This document shows positions 34,592-42,463 of a stretch of 58,506 nucleotides of DNA, piece by piece; position 1 is the first letter of the stretch, and every line of letters begins with the position of its first letter. Origin of the DNA: Actinomycetes bacterium (GTDB taxonomy: Bacteria > Actinomycetota > Coriobacteriia > Coriobacteriales > Atopobiaceae); assembly GCA_029546925.1 (NCBI GenBank), contig JAKPQM010000051.1, positions 1-58,506 of the forward strand, in the 5' to 3' direction. A model generated the notes under the pieces. It was given only the letters and a program-made list of their open reading frames with translations, searched no databases and was not told the DNA's origin. The translations under genes were made by a program, and so were the position numbers.

Positions 34592-36355
34592 TTATCCCTC
34601 GTAGACGACTTTGCCGCCGAAGATGGTGTAGACGACCTTTGTCTCTGAGATCTTGGTCGGATCGATCTTAGTGAGGTCCTGGTCGAGAACGGCGAAGTCA
34701 GCCTTCTTCCCCACCTCAATGGTGCCGCAGATGTCCTCCATACCCATCTGGCGTGCGCACCAGATGGTGTAGCACTTGAGCATCTCCTCGACGGTCACGC
34801 CCTCGTCCGCGTTGCGCACGAACGCGGGGTCTCCGGTCTCGCCGGGATACGGCGAGCCTTGGGTCACGCCGCACTGGATGCCGTTGAGAGGCCTGTAGTC
34901 GGGGGTGATGGGGTAATCGGCGCCGCTCGTCATGAACATGCCGGCGTCGAGGCGCGTGCGCATGTTGTACTCGCGGCTGAAGCGCTCCTCGCCGAACATC
35001 TGGAGCTCGAGGGCGCCGAACTGCGGGTCGACGTAGAACCAGACGGCTTGGGTGCCGTTGAAGATGCCCATCTTGCCGCAGCGCACGATGTCGTCAGGAT
35101 CCATGATGGTCGCGTGGATGATGGTATTGCGGCTGGTCGCCCATGTCTTGCCGTTAGCGTTATAGGAGTACTCGAAGGCCTCGGTGTCCATGTGCGCGCC
35201 GCCGTCGCCCATGGTGTGGATGAGGACGGAGTAGCCTGCTTCGTTGACGACCTTGACGAAGTCGTTGAGGTCGTTCTGGTTCTTCCAGTAGGGCTCGCTG
35301 CGGTAATCGGGATCCACGCCGGCGGTGGGGGCGTAGGGCTCGAGCATGTAGGCGGACTTACCTTCGGGAACGCCGTCGATGATTGCCTTGGTTGAGTTGA
35401 TGCGCACGAAGTCGGAATTGAGGTCTTGGTTCTTGTCGAGAATCTCGACGACATAGGCGCCGGGGTCATCAACCGTCTCATCTGCCCAGAGTGGCAGGGA
35501 GACGCGCAGGTGCATATCGCCGGTCTCGCCGTAATCATGCAGGAGCTTGAATTTGCTTTCGTCGCTGCCGCCATCATGGAAACCGGTGATGCCGAAAGAG
35601 TTTGCCTCCTGCTCGAACTCGAGATAGGCGGCGATCCTCTCCTCATCGGAAGGAGCGGGGAGCTCGGGGAGGTTGTCGAACATTGAGCCGGCGTCGGAGA
35701 AGTAGCCGTTCAATGTGCCATCCTCGTAATGGTATACGGTGCCGCCGCTGGGGACGGGCGTGTTCTCGTCGATGCCGGCGAGGTCGAGCAGGGTTTGGTT
35801 GACGATCTTACCGTGGCCGGATGCGTCACAACCGAAGATCGGCGTGTCGGGGAACTCCTCGTTGAGGCGCCGGTTATCGGGGGTGCTGTTGGGCCAAGCG
35901 CGGAGATCCATCCAATCGACGCTGTAGTAGGGCAGATCGGGATTGGCGTCCACGTATTCGTGGATTGCCTTCATGTAGACGTCGAGGTCGATGTCATAGT
36001 CGGACATAGACAGCGAATCGGCGGGCTTTGCCTCGATGTGGTCGTGGCCGTTCATGAAGCCCGGGGTGACCATCTTGCCGTTAAGATCCATGACCTCGGT
36101 GTCGGGGCCGACGAAGGCGTCCATGTCTTCGTCGGAGCCGACCGCCATGATGACGTCGCCCTTCACGGCAACGGCGCTGGCGACGGTCCAGTCGTCGTCG
36201 ATGGTGTAGACGGCCGCGTTCTTGAGCACGAGGTCGGCGGGGTCTTCGACCTCGGGCGCGGGTTCCTGGCCGCTCCCGGCGCACGCGGTGAGCGCGGTCG
36301 CAGCTGCTCCTGCTGCGACTCCGAGGAAGTTGCGGCGGGTCATCTCTGCTGGCAT
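34592..36355 (-). CDS. Tat-exported amidohydrolase (YtcJ-like)
   Basis: This 587-residue metal-dependent hydrolase of the amidohydrolase-3/YtcJ family has GKMVTPGFMNGHDHIEAKPA as its metal motif, a second-half HTMGDGGAH segment and the C-terminal GTIEVGKKADFAVLDQD strand. The N-terminus has the twin-arginine motif TRRNFLG followed by a lipobox (ALTAC), so it should be an extracytoplasmic lipoprotein, unlike most YtcJ proteins. The family acts on formamides or similar C-N bonds, and the substrate is unknown. A membrane LuxR regulator lies just upstream on the same strand. Confidence 0.87.
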   Translation of the reverse strand: MPAEMTRRNFLGVAAGAAATALTACAGSGQEPAPEVEDPADLVLKNAAVYTIDDDWTVASAVAVKGDVIMAVGSDEDMDAFVGPDTEVMDLNGKMVTPGFMNGHDHIEAKPADSLSMSDYDIDLDVYMKAIHEYVDANPDLPYYSVDWMDLRAWPNSTPDNRRLNEEFPDTPIFGCDASGHGKIVNQTLLDLAGIDENTPVPSGGTVYHYEDGTLNGYFSDAGSMFDNLPELPAPSDEERIAAYLEFEQEANSFGITGFHDGGSDESKFKLLHDYGETGDMHLRVSLPLWADETVDDPGAYVVEILDKNQDLNSDFVRINSTKAIIDGVPEGKSAYMLEPYAPTAGVDPDYRSEPYWKNQNDLNDFVKVVNEAGYSVLIHTMGDGGAHMDTEAFEYSYNANGKTWATSRNTIIHATIMDPDDIVRCGKMGIFNGTQAVWFYVDPQFGALELQMFGEERFSREYNMRTRLDAGMFMTSGADYPITPDYRPLNGIQCGVTQGSPYPGETGDPAFVRNADEGVTVEEMLKCYTIWCARQMGMEDICGTIEVGKKADFAVLDQDLTKIDPTKISETKVVYTIFGGKVVYEG

Positions 36356-36518
36356 GGGCTTCTTCCTTTCCTGTCGGGTGATCGCACGGGATGTGCGTGA
36401 CCTTAGGGAAGATGGTAGGGAGGCTGGGCTCGTCGGAGAACATGCTCAGGTTCGAAGTGCCCTCGTACGAAAGTATGAACGTTGAGATTATGTGGGGTGG
36501 AATGCGGCTGTAGCAGGC

Positions 36519-37460
36519 TTAGTGCGTGCTCTTGGCAGAGACTAGGCGCCTGAGGTCGCTTCGCCTCGAGCAGCCCGCCTTGCCGTAGATGTTGTGCGCG
36601 TGCGACTTTACCGTGCTCATCGAGATGACCAGCTTGTCACAGATCTCCTGATACGAGTAGTCTTCCAGCAGCAACCGGAAGACTTCTTCCTCGCGCTTCG
36701 TCAGATGCAGGTCCTTGACGACCGCCTCGATGTCCTCCTCGTTGCTGCCATTGGGCGCCTGTTGCCCGTGATGCTCGAGCTGCGCGGCGAACCGTTTGGC
36801 AATCGACCGGATGATGAGGGTGCAGTAGAGCACATGCAGCGCCGTCTCGAACAGGTTGCTCTCGAGAGCGATGCCCAAGATGGCGGTGAACGGATTGAGC
36901 TCTCCCAAGTCGAAAAGCCAGACGAGGTCGAGTGCAACGATGCAAACCAGAAGCACGACGGATGCGCGGAGCAGCTTCTTCAAGTCCGCACGCTCCCGGG
37001 TATTGGTTGTTTTGGAGCAGATGACGATGAGCGCGAACAGATATGCCTGCATCACCTCGTAGAAGAGCCATGCGGGGAAGGGGGAGTCCGAAACCGCAGC
37101 GCGTGCGTGGATGTTCCAATACAGGATGAACAGCAGCGGGAAGAGGGCATAGAACCAGTTCGGGAATTTCAGTCCGAACAGCTCCTTCGCGACGAGCAGG
37201 TACGCTAGCTGCCTGAGGACGAAGATGACGATCTTCACCTCGGGGGTCGAGATGAAGTTGTATTCCGGGCCGACGTATGGGTAGGTGTTGAAGAGGAACT
37301 GCACCGCGAAGATGATGAAGTGGTCGAGCAGGAAGCACGCCGCAAGAAGGCCCTTGTACAGGAAGAGTCGCTCCCTGAAGTGGGAGAAGCCGACAAACGC
37401 CAAGATCATCGCGAAGGCGAAGACAATCAGTACGATGATGTCTAAGACGAACAGCGCCAT
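36519..37460 (-). CDS. Membrane-anchored LuxR-family regulator
   Basis: This 313-residue protein has six or seven N-terminal transmembrane segments (about residues 1-225). A C-terminal LuxR HTH follows (LTKREEEVFRLLLEDYSYQE, ISMSTVKSHAHNIYGKAGC, residues about 250-310). There is no receiver domain. Such regulators are abundant in Coriobacteriia and often lie next to exported enzymes they may control. The Tat amidohydrolase downstream, 163 bp away, is the likely target. The ligand is unknown. ATG 37460 is followed directly by the hydrophobic start MALFVLDIIVLIVFAFAMIL. Confidence 0.88.
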   Translation of the reverse strand: MALFVLDIIVLIVFAFAMILAFVGFSHFRERLFLYKGLLAACFLLDHFIIFAVQFLFNTYPYVGPEYNFISTPEVKIVIFVLRQLAYLLVAKELFGLKFPNWFYALFPLLFILYWNIHARAAVSDSPFPAWLFYEVMQAYLFALIVICSKTTNTRERADLKKLLRASVVLLVCIVALDLVWLFDLGELNPFTAILGIALESNLFETALHVLYCTLIIRSIAKRFAAQLEHHGQQAPNGSNEEDIEAVVKDLHLTKREEEVFRLLLEDYSYQEICDKLVISMSTVKSHAHNIYGKAGCSRRSDLRRLVSAKSTH

Positions 37461-37587
37461 GGAGCCTCACGGGTGTAGCCGACACTATCGAAGCGTGCTG
37501 GAGTGAACACGAACCAACCGCTCTTCTCTAGATAATTCGAACCTCTTCTTGATTCATAATGCTTGGTTTTGTCTCCACCTTAAAGGT

Positions 37588-37741
37588 ATGAAAAGGTTTA
37601 TTTGCAACATATCGGTGTTCGCCCTGCTTTCGTTGCTGCTCGTCGCCGAGCAGCACGGAGCAAAAGACGACGGTCGTCACGACAGTCTTCCCGCTGTACG
37701 ACTTCATCCGCGAGGTCATCCGGGATAATGGCGATGAGTAG
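37588..37741 (+). pseudogene. Relic of a metal-binding ABC lipoprotein gene (ZnuA/AdcA type)
   Basis: ATG 37588 opens a signal peptide, MKRFICNISVFALLSLLLVA, but the lipobox Gly-Cys is lost and the frame shifts. The shifted frame then reads TTVVTTVFPLYDFIREVIRD, the conserved first strand of zinc/manganese-binding proteins, before a TAG at 37739. The gene is therefore an N-terminal stub, broken by a small deletion and cut off by truncation. A short TAAAGGT precedes the ATG. No other genes of the transporter lie nearby. Confidence 0.7.
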
Positions 37742-37771
37742 CTTATCCACGGACTAATGCTGGGATTTACG

Positions 37772-37800
37772 TTTTTATGTACGTAAAAATGTGGTATCAT
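37772..37800 (+). promoter_or_regulatory. Palindrome and extended -10 of the DUF4143 ATPase gene
   Basis: TTTTTATGTACGTAAAAA (37772-37789) is a nearly perfect palindrome, followed at once by the extended -10 TGGTATCAT (37792-37800), 26 bp upstream of the ATG. The overlap suggests repression at the promoter. Confidence 0.5.
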
Positions 37801-37826
37801 ACATTAAAACGTGGATAGGAGCACGC

Positions 37827-39140
37827 ATGGAACGTGCTGCGATGAAAGAGCTTCTAGAATGGAAGGACGATCCCTTCCGTAAGCCCCTCCTTGTCTTCGG
37901 TGCACGCCAAGTGGGCAAGAGCTATCTGATCGAGCAGTTCGCACGGGAGAATTTCGAGAGCTACGTACTGCTCAACTTCGAGGAGGATCCGAGGCTGCTC
38001 CAAGCTTTCGAGGGCAGCCTTGATCCGAAGGTCGTGGTGTCGAACCTCGAGCAGATTCTCGGATCTCCACCCAGAACCAAGGACATGATCTACATCTTCG
38101 ACGAGGTTCAGGCCTCCCATCGAGCCCTCACCTCCCTCAAGTATTTCCAAGAGAGCGGATTCCCTCATCCGGTGATTGCCGCAGGAAGCCTACTAGGCGT
38201 TTCCGTGAACCAAAAGGAGCTTTCGCTACCCGTTGGCAAGGTCAATACCATGGTGCTGCATCCCATGACATTCGATGAGTTCATGTGCGCTACAGGCTAC
38301 GAGCGCATGATGGAGGGGATACGCGAGGCATATATGCGGGGAGAGCCTTACCCCATGCACGATCAGGCGCTTGACCTTTATCGGACGTATCTGCTCGTAG
38401 GGGGCATGCCCGAGGCGGTAAGCGCGTATGCTGAGACGGGAGATTTCAGGACTGTCGCGGGCGTGCAAAGGGATATCCTCACGCTCTATTACGCCGACAT
38501 GGCCAAATACGGGGCGAGTCTCGTCGACGTGGCCCGTGCGCGCGATGTTTGGAATAGCATTCCCTCCCAGCTTGCGAAGGAGAATCGCAAATTCCAATAC
38601 AACAAGGTTCGGAGTGGCGGAAGGGCGAGCCAGTATGAAGGAGCCCTCGACTGGCTGCTTGCAGCGGGGCTCATTACAAAATGCGCCCGCATCTCCTCGG
38701 GGCGTATCCCTCTTGCCCTTCAAGAGGATGCTGCGGCATTCAAGGTGTATGTCAACGACGTGGGCCTCCTTTCTGTCATGAGCGGGATTCCCGCGTCCGT
38801 TCTTTTTGATAAGCGGGGGAGGACGCTGCTCGATGCGGGGGGCCTGACAGAGAACTATGTGATCCAGCAGCTGGTGGCACGTGGCATAGTCCCTCGTTAT
38901 TGGACAAGCGGAGAGCGCGCGGAAGTCGATCTTGTCGTGGAGGATGGCTCTGCTAAGGCGGTCCCCGTGGAGATCAAATCTTCCGAGCACGTGCGATCGA
39001 GGAGCCTAAGCGTATACTGCGAGAGATACGAGCCCTCGCGTGCTGTGCGCGTCTCGCCCAAGAACTTCGGGATGGGAAACGTGGAGAGCGTACCACTCTA
39101 TGCAGTCGGATGCCTTGCGGATGATGTGATCGGAGCATAG
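37827..39140 (+). CDS. AAA+ ATPase with DUF4143 domain
   Basis: This 437-residue protein has an N-terminal AAA ATPase (Walker A GARQVGKSYL at about residue 26, Walker B IYIFDEVQ at about 92) and a C-terminal DUF4143 domain (VYVNDVGLLSVMSGIPASVL and a nuclease-like EVDLVVEDG...VPVEIKSS). The E-D-ExK arrangement resembles the PD-(D/E)XK fold. These proteins are widespread in gut bacteria, often in multiple copies, and their role is unsettled. ATG 37827 follows ATAGGAGCACGC. It is a single-gene unit that could belong to a defence or mobile context. Confidence 0.85.
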   Translation: MERAAMKELLEWKDDPFRKPLLVFGARQVGKSYLIEQFARENFESYVLLNFEEDPRLLQAFEGSLDPKVVVSNLEQILGSPPRTKDMIYIFDEVQASHRALTSLKYFQESGFPHPVIAAGSLLGVSVNQKELSLPVGKVNTMVLHPMTFDEFMCATGYERMMEGIREAYMRGEPYPMHDQALDLYRTYLLVGGMPEAVSAYAETGDFRTVAGVQRDILTLYYADMAKYGASLVDVARARDVWNSIPSQLAKENRKFQYNKVRSGGRASQYEGALDWLLAAGLITKCARISSGRIPLALQEDAAAFKVYVNDVGLLSVMSGIPASVLFDKRGRTLLDAGGLTENYVIQQLVARGIVPRYWTSGERAEVDLVVEDGSAKAVPVEIKSSEHVRSRSLSVYCERYEPSRAVRVSPKNFGMGNVESVPLYAVGCLADDVIGA

Positions 39141-39332
39141 CTGCTTTTTTCGACTGCGGCTGAGGCGCTATGATGATCTGACAGCTTGATAGCAGGCTCC
39201 GCCTGCGCCTGCCCACCACGCCTCTCGGGCAACATGCCGCATCGAATGTTGCCATGGCAACAGCACAACTCTTGTCAAGCGGGTAACATCAAAACAAGAG
39301 TAAGAAGTTTCTAACTCAAAAGAGGAGACGAC

Positions 39333-39392
39333 ATGGCGTACAAGCGCATCGATCTCGATGCATCCGTCATCCTCGCCGTGAGGCAAAGCTAG
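39333..39392 (+). CDS. Possible 19-residue leader peptide
   Basis: ATG 39333 is preceded by AAGAGGAGACGAC, a strong ribosome-binding site. It encodes MAYKRIDLDASVILAVRQS and stops at 39392, only 11 bp before the bicupin start. It may be a translational leader or the remnant of a longer gene. No regulatory amino-acid run is visible. Confidence 0.35.
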   Translation: MAYKRIDLDASVILAVRQS

Positions 39393-39403
39393 GGGAGGCT
39401 TCC

Positions 39404-40054
39404 ATGGATGAGCAGGCAGGGAGGGCTTTCTCCATCGGCGCCGCGAACGCACCGGTGCCGGGTTGCACGGTATCGCGCACGGTCTGGCAGACGCCTGCGG
39501 CGTCGCTCGCCTACTTCTCGCTCGCGGAGGGCACCGACATCAGCGCGGAGCTCTACGGCTATCCCAAGCTGCAGATGGCTGTCACGGGCAAGGTTCAAGC
39601 CACCGGTGCGGTGAGCGCGCTGCTCGGACCCGGAGGTGCCATCGTCACCCCCACGGGCGTTCCCATCGGCATGCGTGCCGACAAAAACGCTGTCTTCATC
39701 GAACTGTCTTTGGAAAAGGAGACCGTTATGAACCCCATCATCGAAGCCGGCAGGGCGTTCTCGCTCAAAGACCTCGTGCCCTATCAGGATGGCCGTATCG
39801 TGAACATGGATGTCGCGAGCAGTCCCGCATACAAGCTCGTAGCCATGAGTTTCGACGCCGGCACGGCTCTTGCAGAGCATGCCGCTCCGGGCGAGGCGCT
39901 CGTCTTCGCACTCGATGGGGAGGCGACGATCGCCTACGAGGGAGAGGAGCATCTGCTCCGCGCGGGCGAGGCCTTCAAATTCGATGCCGGAGGCCGTCAT
40001 GCGGTACGCGCCGACAAGCGCTTCAAGATGGCGCTTTTCCTCACGCTGGCGTGA
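39404..40054 (+). CDS. Two-domain cupin protein
   Basis: This 216-residue protein shows a degenerate N-terminal cupin-like half (to about residue 105) and a clearer C-terminal cupin (about 115-215) with MSFDAGTALAEHAAPGEALV and AGEAFKFDAGGRHAVRADKRF strands. The metal ligands appear to be His and Glu in AEHAAPGE and a later His in GGRHAV. Its function is unknown. It faces a Crp/Fnr regulator gene tail to tail, a pairing seen in anaerobes that handle nitrosative or redox stress. Start 39404 follows GGGGAGG. Confidence 0.78.
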   Translation: MDEQAGRAFSIGAANAPVPGCTVSRTVWQTPAASLAYFSLAEGTDISAELYGYPKLQMAVTGKVQATGAVSALLGPGGAIVTPTGVPIGMRADKNAVFIELSLEKETVMNPIIEAGRAFSLKDLVPYQDGRIVNMDVASSPAYKLVAMSFDAGTALAEHAAPGEALVFALDGEATIAYEGEEHLLRAGEAFKFDAGGRHAVRADKRFKMALFLTLA

Positions 40055-40063
40055 GGGCCGCCG

Positions 40064-40726
40064 CTATAAGATACGCAGATTCTTCCCATCCATCTGGATG
40101 ATGCCCTCGTCGACCATACGGCCGAGCTCGCGGGAGAGGGCGCTGCGATTGACGCTCAAATAGCGCGCGAGTTCGGTCTGCGTGAGCGGCAGCGTGGCCC
40201 AGCCGTCCTTCTCGAAAGGCAGGTTCTGCAGGTATACCAAGATGCGATCGCGCAGTCCCCGCTGCGAGAGGATGCGCACCTTCATGTTGAGGAACGCATC
40301 CTTTCGGGCGAGGCTTAAGGCCAGATTCGACAAGAGCCGTGCGCCGAGGGGATCGTTCTGGGGTTTTCCGACCAGCGAGGCGACATCGAGGAAGAGCACG
40401 GTGCTCGCCTCTGCGGCGCGCAGCTGGATAGGGCTCGTCCTGACGAGGCAGGCGATCGCCTCTCCGAACAGCGATCCGGCTCCGAAGCGCTCTATGTCCA
40501 CCTGATTGAACTTCTCGCTGACGAACGATCCCTCTATCTCGCCTTCGAGCACGAGCCCTGCGTAGGCGACAGGCTCTCCGGCGCCCAAGACGGTCTCGCC
40601 TCGCTCGAAGGAGCGCATGTGTGCGCGGAGCAGCCTGAGCGTGGCATCGAGTTCTTCGGCTCCGATACCCGCGAACAGCGGGCACGAGCGGATGAGATCT
40701 TGGTATGGCTCGAGCAGGGGTTTCAC
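40064..40726 (-). CDS. Crp/Fnr-family transcriptional regulator
   Basis: This 220-residue regulator has an N-terminal cyclic-nucleotide-binding-like beta roll (residues 15-130, FERGETVLGAGEPVAYAGLV) and a C-terminal winged helix (LTQTELARYLSVNRSALSRE, residues about 170-190). It lacks the N-terminal cysteine cluster of FNR, so it is not an oxygen-sensing Fe-S protein of that type. The ligand is unknown. It ends 9 bp from the convergent bicupin gene and may regulate it. Confidence 0.88.
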   Translation of the reverse strand: MKPLLEPYQDLIRSCPLFAGIGAEELDATLRLLRAHMRSFERGETVLGAGEPVAYAGLVLEGEIEGSFVSEKFNQVDIERFGAGSLFGEAIACLVRTSPIQLRAAEASTVLFLDVASLVGKPQNDPLGARLLSNLALSLARKDAFLNMKVRILSQRGLRDRILVYLQNLPFEKDGWATLPLTQTELARYLSVNRSALSRELGRMVDEGIIQMDGKNLRIL

Positions 40727-40735
40727 GAGAGCCGA

Positions 40736-41263
40736 CTATAGCTCGCGGTGCTCGAAATGCCCATGCTCGTAGATGCCATATGAATGCGTGCCGTCCTTGG
40801 GGATGCCCACGCTGCCCGGGTTGAAGATCGTCACGCCGTCGATCTGGCTCAGCACCTTGATATGGGTGTGGCCATAGAGCAGGGCATCGCCTTCGACCAG
40901 CTCGGGCATGCGTTCGATGCTGTTGTGGAAGCCCGGTCCCCAGATGTGGCCATGGGTGAGGAAGAGCATGCGTCCCGCATCGTCGATCGTGGCGTAGTCG
41001 TCCATGCAGGGAAAGTCGAGCACCATCTGGTCGACCTCGGCATCGCAGTTGCCGCGCACGGCCACCACGCGGTCGGCGATGCCGTTGAGCATCTCGATGA
41101 CCTGCTTGGGCGCATAATCGGTGGGCAGATCGTTACGCGGCCCATGGTAGAGCAGGTCGCCGAGCAGCACCACGCGGTCGGGATTCGCAGTGTCGATGGC
41201 TGCCACGAGTCTCTCGCACCACGTTGCGGCACCGTGGATATCGGATGCGATCACGAGCTTCAT
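40736..41263 (-). CDS. YfcE-type metallophosphodiesterase
   Basis: This 175-residue calcineurin-like phosphoesterase has the metal motifs SDIHG (residues 7-11), LGDLLYHG, GNCD, and the late GHTH and NPGS motifs. YfcE-type enzymes hydrolyse phosphodiesters in vitro with unclear physiological substrates. Start ATG 41263 overlaps the stop of the acetyltransferase gene (ATGA), so the two are translationally coupled, with GGAGG inside the upstream gene. Confidence 0.92.
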   Translation of the reverse strand: MKLVIASDIHGAATWCERLVAAIDTANPDRVVLLGDLLYHGPRNDLPTDYAPKQVIEMLNGIADRVVAVRGNCDAEVDQMVLDFPCMDDYATIDDAGRMLFLTHGHIWGPGFHNSIERMPELVEGDALLYGHTHIKVLSQIDGVTIFNPGSVGIPKDGTHSYGIYEHGHFEHREL

Positions 41264-41739
41264 AGGATGGCCTCCATTTCCGTCTTCTGAACCTGCATCC
41301 CCATGGCCTCGTAGAACCTTCGTGCCGAGGGGTTGCATTCCCAGACGTTCAAGGTGATATTGTAAAAGCCTTGCTCACGGGCCCAATCGAGCACATAGTT
41401 GTAGAGCGCGGTACCCACATGCTGCCCGCGTGCGGCCTCGTCGACGCAGAAGTCGTCGATGTAGAGCGTGCGGATGGGCTGCATGCTATGCGATGAGGAG
41501 TAGTCCTTCACTGCGCAGAGCGCGTATCCTAGGAGCTCGCCCGGGGCGACATCCTCGTCGAGCGCCACGAAGCAGGGGCGGTCGGCATCGGCGATGAGCC
41601 CGAGGATCTCGGTATCGGTGTATTTGCGGGTACCTGCGCGGAAGAGGTCGGGGCGCCCTTCGGCATGTATTGCGAGCACCTGATCGAGCAAGCGGTGGAT
41701 GCCGGGCAGGTCGGCAGGTACGGCGGAGCGGATGATCAT
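41260..41739 (-). CDS. GNAT-family N-acetyltransferase
   Basis: This 159-residue acetyltransferase starts MIIRSAVPADLPGIHRLLDQ and has the acetyl-CoA motif VDEAARGQHVGTALYNYVLD (motif A) and the NPSARRFYEAMGM ending typical of GNAT enzymes. The acceptor is unknown. ATG 41739 follows a GAGAGGATCC ribosome-binding region. It is coupled to the phosphodiesterase downstream. The toxin gene ends 13 bp upstream, so all four genes may share a transcript. Confidence 0.9.
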   Translation of the reverse strand: MIIRSAVPADLPGIHRLLDQVLAIHAEGRPDLFRAGTRKYTDTEILGLIADADRPCFVALDEDVAPGELLGYALCAVKDYSSSHSMQPIRTLYIDDFCVDEAARGQHVGTALYNYVLDWAREQGFYNITLNVWECNPSARRFYEAMGMQVQKTEMEAIL

Positions 41740-41752
41740 GGCGGATCCTCTC

Positions 41753-42070
41753 TCATGAGCTAAGAACGATCTTACGCCAGTTCTCTGACCGAAAGAAAGG
41801 GTCGAGCATGATGACACGCTCTGCCTTCTCATCAACACGGTAGGCAGCGATATACGGTCCCAGACGAATCCATCGGGGATCCCCGATGCCCTCCGGTTGC
41901 CGGCCGATAAGAGAACCGCAGCGCGGAGTTCCCTGCGGCAGCACAACAATCTTGTCGTGCTCATCCAGCAGGTTGCGGGCGCTCCGCAGTCCAACCGTTT
42001 CGAGCCGGTACTCGAAGGCCGCCTCGAAACGCTCCGAAAAGGGTGCGGCCTCGACAACGCTATAGGCCAT
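41753..42070 (-). CDS. RelE/ParE-superfamily toxin-like protein
   Basis: This 105-residue protein has the RelE/ParE layout: an N-terminal helix pair (APFSERFEAAFEYRLETVGL) and later strands including WIRLGPYIAAYRVDEKAERV and a C-terminal LDPFFRSENWRKIV. Members cut mRNA on ribosomes or inhibit gyrase. Its first codons overlap the end of the AbrB-type gene by 11 bp, the usual antitoxin-first order. The catalytic residues are not certain by eye. Confidence 0.75.
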   Translation of the reverse strand: MAYSVVEAAPFSERFEAAFEYRLETVGLRSARNLLDEHDKIVVLPQGTPRCGSLIGRQPEGIGDPRWIRLGPYIAAYRVDEKAERVIMLDPFFRSENWRKIVLSS

Positions 42071-42335
42071 GTTTTTCCCTCAGCTGCCTGCCGACCTCTC
42101 CCGCAGGCGCATACTCGCCGGCCTCGCATGCGGCTTCCGCCAATCTGACCCGCTCGAAAAATTCCTCTTGCGTGCCGAGGGTCAGGGGGTTCTCGGATAC
42201 GGCGAGGATCTGCACGCGCTCCCCATCACTGACGAACTGCACTTGGTCATGGGGCTTCACACCTAGAATCTCACGGATGATCTTGGGGATGCTGACTTGG
42301 CCGGTCTGCGTGATCGCGCTGACTGCCGATGGCAT
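42060..42335 (-). CDS. AbrB/MazE-type antitoxin
   Basis: This 91-residue protein opens with a SpoVT/AbrB swapped-hairpin DNA-binding domain (SAITQTGQVSIPKIIREILG, VKPHDQVQFVSDGERVQILA). A charged helical tail follows that would bind the toxin. ATG 42335 has AAGGAGGGCGCCC directly upstream, so longer starts are not needed. It probably represses its own operon. An AbrB antitoxin with a RelE-fold toxin is a less common but known pairing. Confidence 0.82.
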   Translation of the reverse strand: MPSAVSAITQTGQVSIPKIIREILGVKPHDQVQFVSDGERVQILAVSENPLTLGTQEEFFERVRLAEAACEAGEYAPAGEVGRQLREKHGL

Positions 42336-42463
42336 GGGCGCCCTCCTTCTGCATGTTATTAAAAATAATGATAGCAATGCCAAGCTCAGAGCAATCAGCT
42401 TGAAGAGAATAGCCGCACATGGCTACACTGAAGACGAGAAGAACGGCATGCAGGAGGCGTTTC

